From the NCBI GenBank assembly GCA_028565635.1, contig JAOXYB010037817.1:2302-13491 (forward strand): a stretch of 11,190 bases of DNA, given 5' to 3'. The notes below the pieces were generated by a model. The model was not told where the DNA came from. It searched no databases and saw nothing but the letters and a program-made list of their open reading frames with translations. This stretch comes from Phoronis ovalis (lineage: Eukaryota > Phoronida > Phoronidae). The position numbers and the translations under genes are program-made. Shown piece by piece: positions 8,586 through 11,190 of the stretch (its first letter is position 1; every line of letters starts with the position of its first letter).

Positions 8586-8762
8586 TTTGATGAGGTACAT
8601 ATTGAGCACTGTTTCACTGATTCACAAAACTGATTTTACTTTTCGGCAATATAATTTTCCAAAAGTTCACTCCCTATCTGAAAGAACACCCAGGGCGATC
8701 TTTCATCAACTGAAAGAACTGTTTTCCGATACTTTGCCCAGGGCGTATTTAAGCAGCACTCT
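8586..8762 (+). other. exon-like 177-base segment, coding status unproven
   Basis: It is bordered by TTTTCCTTGTTCACAG (AG at 8584-8585) and CTCTG|GTATGTGCG (GT at 8763-8764). The length is a multiple of three and the segment is open in phase 2 (LMRYILSTVSLIHKTDF and onward); phase 0 ends after 15 codons and phase 1 at once. Within it GAAAGAAC...CCCAGGGCG occurs twice (from 8680 and from about 8713), and the first copy is a near-palindrome at 8680-8704. These internal repeats suggest a fragment of a dispersed element rather than a conserved protein exon. The minus strand is also open here (8636-8821). Confidence 0.2.
8680..8704. repeat. 25-base imperfect palindrome with CCCAGGGCG core
   Basis: GAAAGAACACCC on the left pairs with GGGCGATCTTTC on the right at 10 of 12 positions. 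The word CCCAGGGCG recurs about 50 bases later, near 8738-8746. Confidence 0.6.
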
Positions 8763-8891
8763 GGTATGTGCGTGCGTGTGTGAATGTTTCGTGCTCTGTC
8801 TAATTGTGTGCACATTAACACCTATGAAACAGTAAGGAACCTACCTAGACCTTATGCACCATGGATTTTTTTTAGATTTCTGAACTATATA

Positions 8892-8911
8892 ATATATATA
8901 TATATATATAT
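8892..8911. repeat. (AT)10 microsatellite
   Basis: Ten uninterrupted AT dinucleotides. Confidence 0.95.
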
Positions 8912-10955
8912 TATAACCACTGACAAACTATTCATTTCACCTGCCAGCACAATATATTCCTTTAAAAAATATATTTTTCAATATAGCGATTATTGCCTGT
9001 ATTTGTATAAACTATTATAAAATTCATGAAATTATAATGCTACCCACAGCATGAAGTTTTTACATTTATTATTAATGCCATCATATATGAGAGGAATGAT
9101 TTATGTGTAAAAAAAATAACTGTATTAGCCATCAGGCCAAGAGAAAATAAAGACGTTTAATTTTTTTACACTTGTCTCTTTACTAAATTTAAGGAGGAAA
9201 TATGTGACTTTCGTGTATTTGCAGGACCAAGACATGTTTGTTTTACCAGTAAAAATAACAAAAGCTGGATTTAAAATGTGTGTTTGGAAGGACCAGCTTG
9301 GATATTTCAACATTTTTAAAATGTCTTTGCCTAATGATTTTCAATTGCTTTTTATGTTGCTATAGGAAATTGTCAGTTTAGTAGATTCTGGGCCATATAT
9401 TACCACTTGCTGAACACTGGCAATTAATTTGAAATATGACCATGGGTTGTGTTGTTTTTCATCAACAGACTGAATAAAATATAAATGTGTTAAATGAAAC
9501 TTGGATTTCTAATCTGATCATATATGTTATTAGGGGTCTAGTTACTAGAGGAAACTTGTCCTTCCCTCTCAGATTCCAATTTTCAGCATCAGTTGAGCCA
9601 TTGTTCTCTCCTAACTTGTGATATTGAAGTTTTCCATGGTCACAGTGCCTTGGGGGTTTAATATGATGAGTATTTTAATAAGTTGAGATCTTTTCATTTC
9701 TTTGTCCCATCCTTGATTCAGACATGTGTTACTGAATTATCTTTTCTTGTCGGGACATTGATAATTAACTTCTTTCTTAGCACTCTTATTGCTTATAAAA
9801 TCTACTTGAGCAAATGTGGTGTTTCAGCTAGTTGTGATCCTGTATAGTATGTAGTGTTTCAATAGTGATTTGATATTTGCTAACCTTTATTCACTCTGGA
9901 AAGCAATGTTATGGAAACATGAACAAGTCTGTAATAAGATTCTGTTGAATATACATCAGAAAATTTGTATTAAATGGTTATTTTCAGATACATTTTTTTT
10001 CACTCATTAGTAACTTGCTTTGTATTTTCTTACTTTTTGTTTTATTTACAATAAAAGCATGTATAAGATTTACTATTATGTATCAGATTTTGTCTTCATT
10101 TGACAACTGTCATGATTCTGTTAAGGAACATTTAAAACAGATAACCAGCTTGATGGACACATTCAGCCCATTTTAATATTTGTCTCCATCCAAAACATCT
10201 TGATTTTGTTTTGATAATATTTGTCTCTGTCTGTGAATGTTTAGTTTGTAAACTTTAGCAGGCAGTGATTAGAATCATTTGTGATTTATGCTGAAAACTT
10301 GGACAGAAAGCTGTTATTTTTTTGTCTTGTACATTTGATTCTGGAAAGAGACTGATTCTAATTTGTGGGATGGTCTGGTGTCAGTTATAAAGGCCTTGAT
10401 GGCAGTTTCTGAACTTGGGAAAACAATTTAAATAGTAACGACTTTCATATGCACAAGATGAAATAAATTACATGGTAACTGGTACTTATGTATTTCAATT
10501 AAAACTGTTTGCTGTACAATGTTCAACATTTACCATATATGTTGTTAATTTTCAAAGAATATTACATTGTGGAAATCAGACAGATAAGTGGGAGTAGTGG
10601 TGTTTCATGTAACAGCCTGTTTAGCATTGGGTGCTGACTATCTTCTACAGACAGTAGTTGATGCACCCTGACCCTCAATCTGACTTGCCTTTTCAACAAC
10701 TTATCACTTGATAACACTACATTTTATAATGATTTTTTATCCTCAAAAAGTGCTTGGATGGTGAGTACAAGTAGTTTGAGATATAATGTTAATTATCAGA
10801 ACTGATAAAGTGCTTGAACTTCTTAAAACACTTTATGGCTCTAAAGGTTAGTTTTTTTAGCCTATGCTTATTGATGGTCCTGTAGAAACCATTCTTTTAC
10901 AGTCTTAAAAATATATTGTGAAAAGTATGTATTCAAACATTGATAAATGTGCCAA
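8912..10955. other. non-coding AT-rich stretch, no gene supported
   Basis: About 2 kb with no convincing exon. One plus-strand frame is open from 9129 to a TAG at about 9366 and includes an acceptor-like TATTTGCAG at 9216-9224 followed by DQDMFVLPVKITKAGF. It has no donor and no family resemblance, and a minus-strand frame is open over the same bases. A strong donor, ATG|GTGAGTAC, near 10760 has no open frame before it. AATAAA occurs near 9146, 9474, 10050 and 10462, too scattered to define a transcript end. Confidence 0.55.
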
Positions 10956-10960
10956 TAGCC

Positions 10961-11130
10961 CAATTCACACTTACGCTTGGAGCGCTCTATAATAAAGTGC
11001 TTCACTTTCCATTCACACTGGCATGCTTTAATTCGCTTCTATCTTCAAATATCTCGAAGCGCTCTATTCTACTTTGATGCGCTTCCGATATGCGGAGCTC
11101 TTTAGTTCAAGGAGGTGTTTAGTGTGTTAG
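10961..11130. repeat. probable end of an interspersed repeat, cut by the window edge
   Basis: A sudden change to GC-richer, motif-repetitive sequence. AGCGCTCTAT occurs at 10981-10990 and 11058-11067, and ATTCACACT at 10963-10971 and 11011-11019. A short hairpin AAAGTG-CTT-CACTTT lies at 10994-11008, and several GCGCTT-like or GAGCTC-like words follow. Such clustered variants of one word are typical of subterminal regions of non-autonomous DNA transposons. No second terminus is visible, so family and target-site duplication cannot be stated. Confidence 0.4.
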
Positions 11131-11160
11131 ACATGTGTAAATTCGGTTATTCACTTTATG

Positions 11161-11190
11161 TATATATATATGTGTGTGTGTGTGTATATA
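11161..11190. repeat. compound microsatellite (TA)5(TG)7(TA)3
   Basis: Thirty bases of alternating pyrimidine-purine dinucleotides that reach the right edge, so the true length is unknown. Confidence 0.95.

Noticed and set aside
10651-10761. Segment between CTTCTACAG and the strong donor GTGAGTAC
   Set aside because: All three frames contain early stops, so it cannot be an internal coding exon; it could only be non-coding.
3116-10960. tRNA, rRNA or known microRNA genes in the long non-coding stretch
   Set aside because: I looked for T-loop words such as GGTTCGAATC and for familiar animal microRNA sequences such as let-7, miR-1, miR-9 and miR-124, and saw none.

Overview
The window reads as AT-rich, intron-containing nuclear DNA from an invertebrate animal. 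The only gene I can name is split by spliceosomal introns with GT...AG borders. Its protein is clearly the animal BLOC-1 subunit 2, close enough to the human form to align almost residue by residue. The rest is typical of a low-GC, repeat-bearing lophotrochozoan genome: long AT-rich non-coding stretches, a TTAA-flanked foldback element, a degenerate minisatellite and microsatellites. A bivalve mollusc is my guess, but nothing in the sequence proves the taxon.

Layout, left to right. (1) Positions 1-2272, plus strand: the 3' part of BLOC1S2 (BLOS2). Four exons (<1-131, 446-565, 1536-1640, 2241-2272) give 128 residues and a stop; the N-terminus lies off the left edge. All three introns are phase 1. 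Intron 1 holds an exon-like 57-base segment (323-379) that would introduce an immediate stop. Intron 2 is mostly a 675-base palindromic element (646-1320) between two TTAA tetramers. Intron 3 is AT-rich with no recognised content. (2) 2273-2610: the 3' UTR, ending at a doubled AATAAA signal. (3) 2612-2875: a degenerate minisatellite of about 31-46 bases per unit built around ACCATGG. (4) 2880-3115: a GC-richer patch with a perfect CRE palindrome (TGACGTCA), then an ATG and a 27-codon signal-peptide or membrane-anchor exon ending in an excellent donor. This looks like the promoter and first coding exon of a second plus-strand gene that I cannot name. (5) 3116 to about 10960: nearly 8 kb with no convincing coding exon. 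It contains isolated splice-like signals, short open stretches, palindromes and simple repeats. It is best read as a long first intron, or as the long 3' UTR of a very small gene if the strong acceptor at 3954-3955 is used. (6) About 10960-11190: a motif-rich edge that looks like the end of an interspersed repeat, closing with a compound TA/TG microsatellite.

The two genes are head-to-tail, with about 420 bases between the BLOC1S2 poly(A) signal and the next start codon; the minisatellite fills much of that gap. BLOC1S2 is a small coiled-coil subunit of BLOC-1 and BORC, which act in lysosome-related organelle biogenesis and lysosome positioning. I see no functional link between it and the downstream gene. 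No bacterial-type operons, rRNA, tRNA, CRISPR arrays or autonomous transposase genes were found. Most open frames of 60-110 codons here look like chance in AT-rich DNA.
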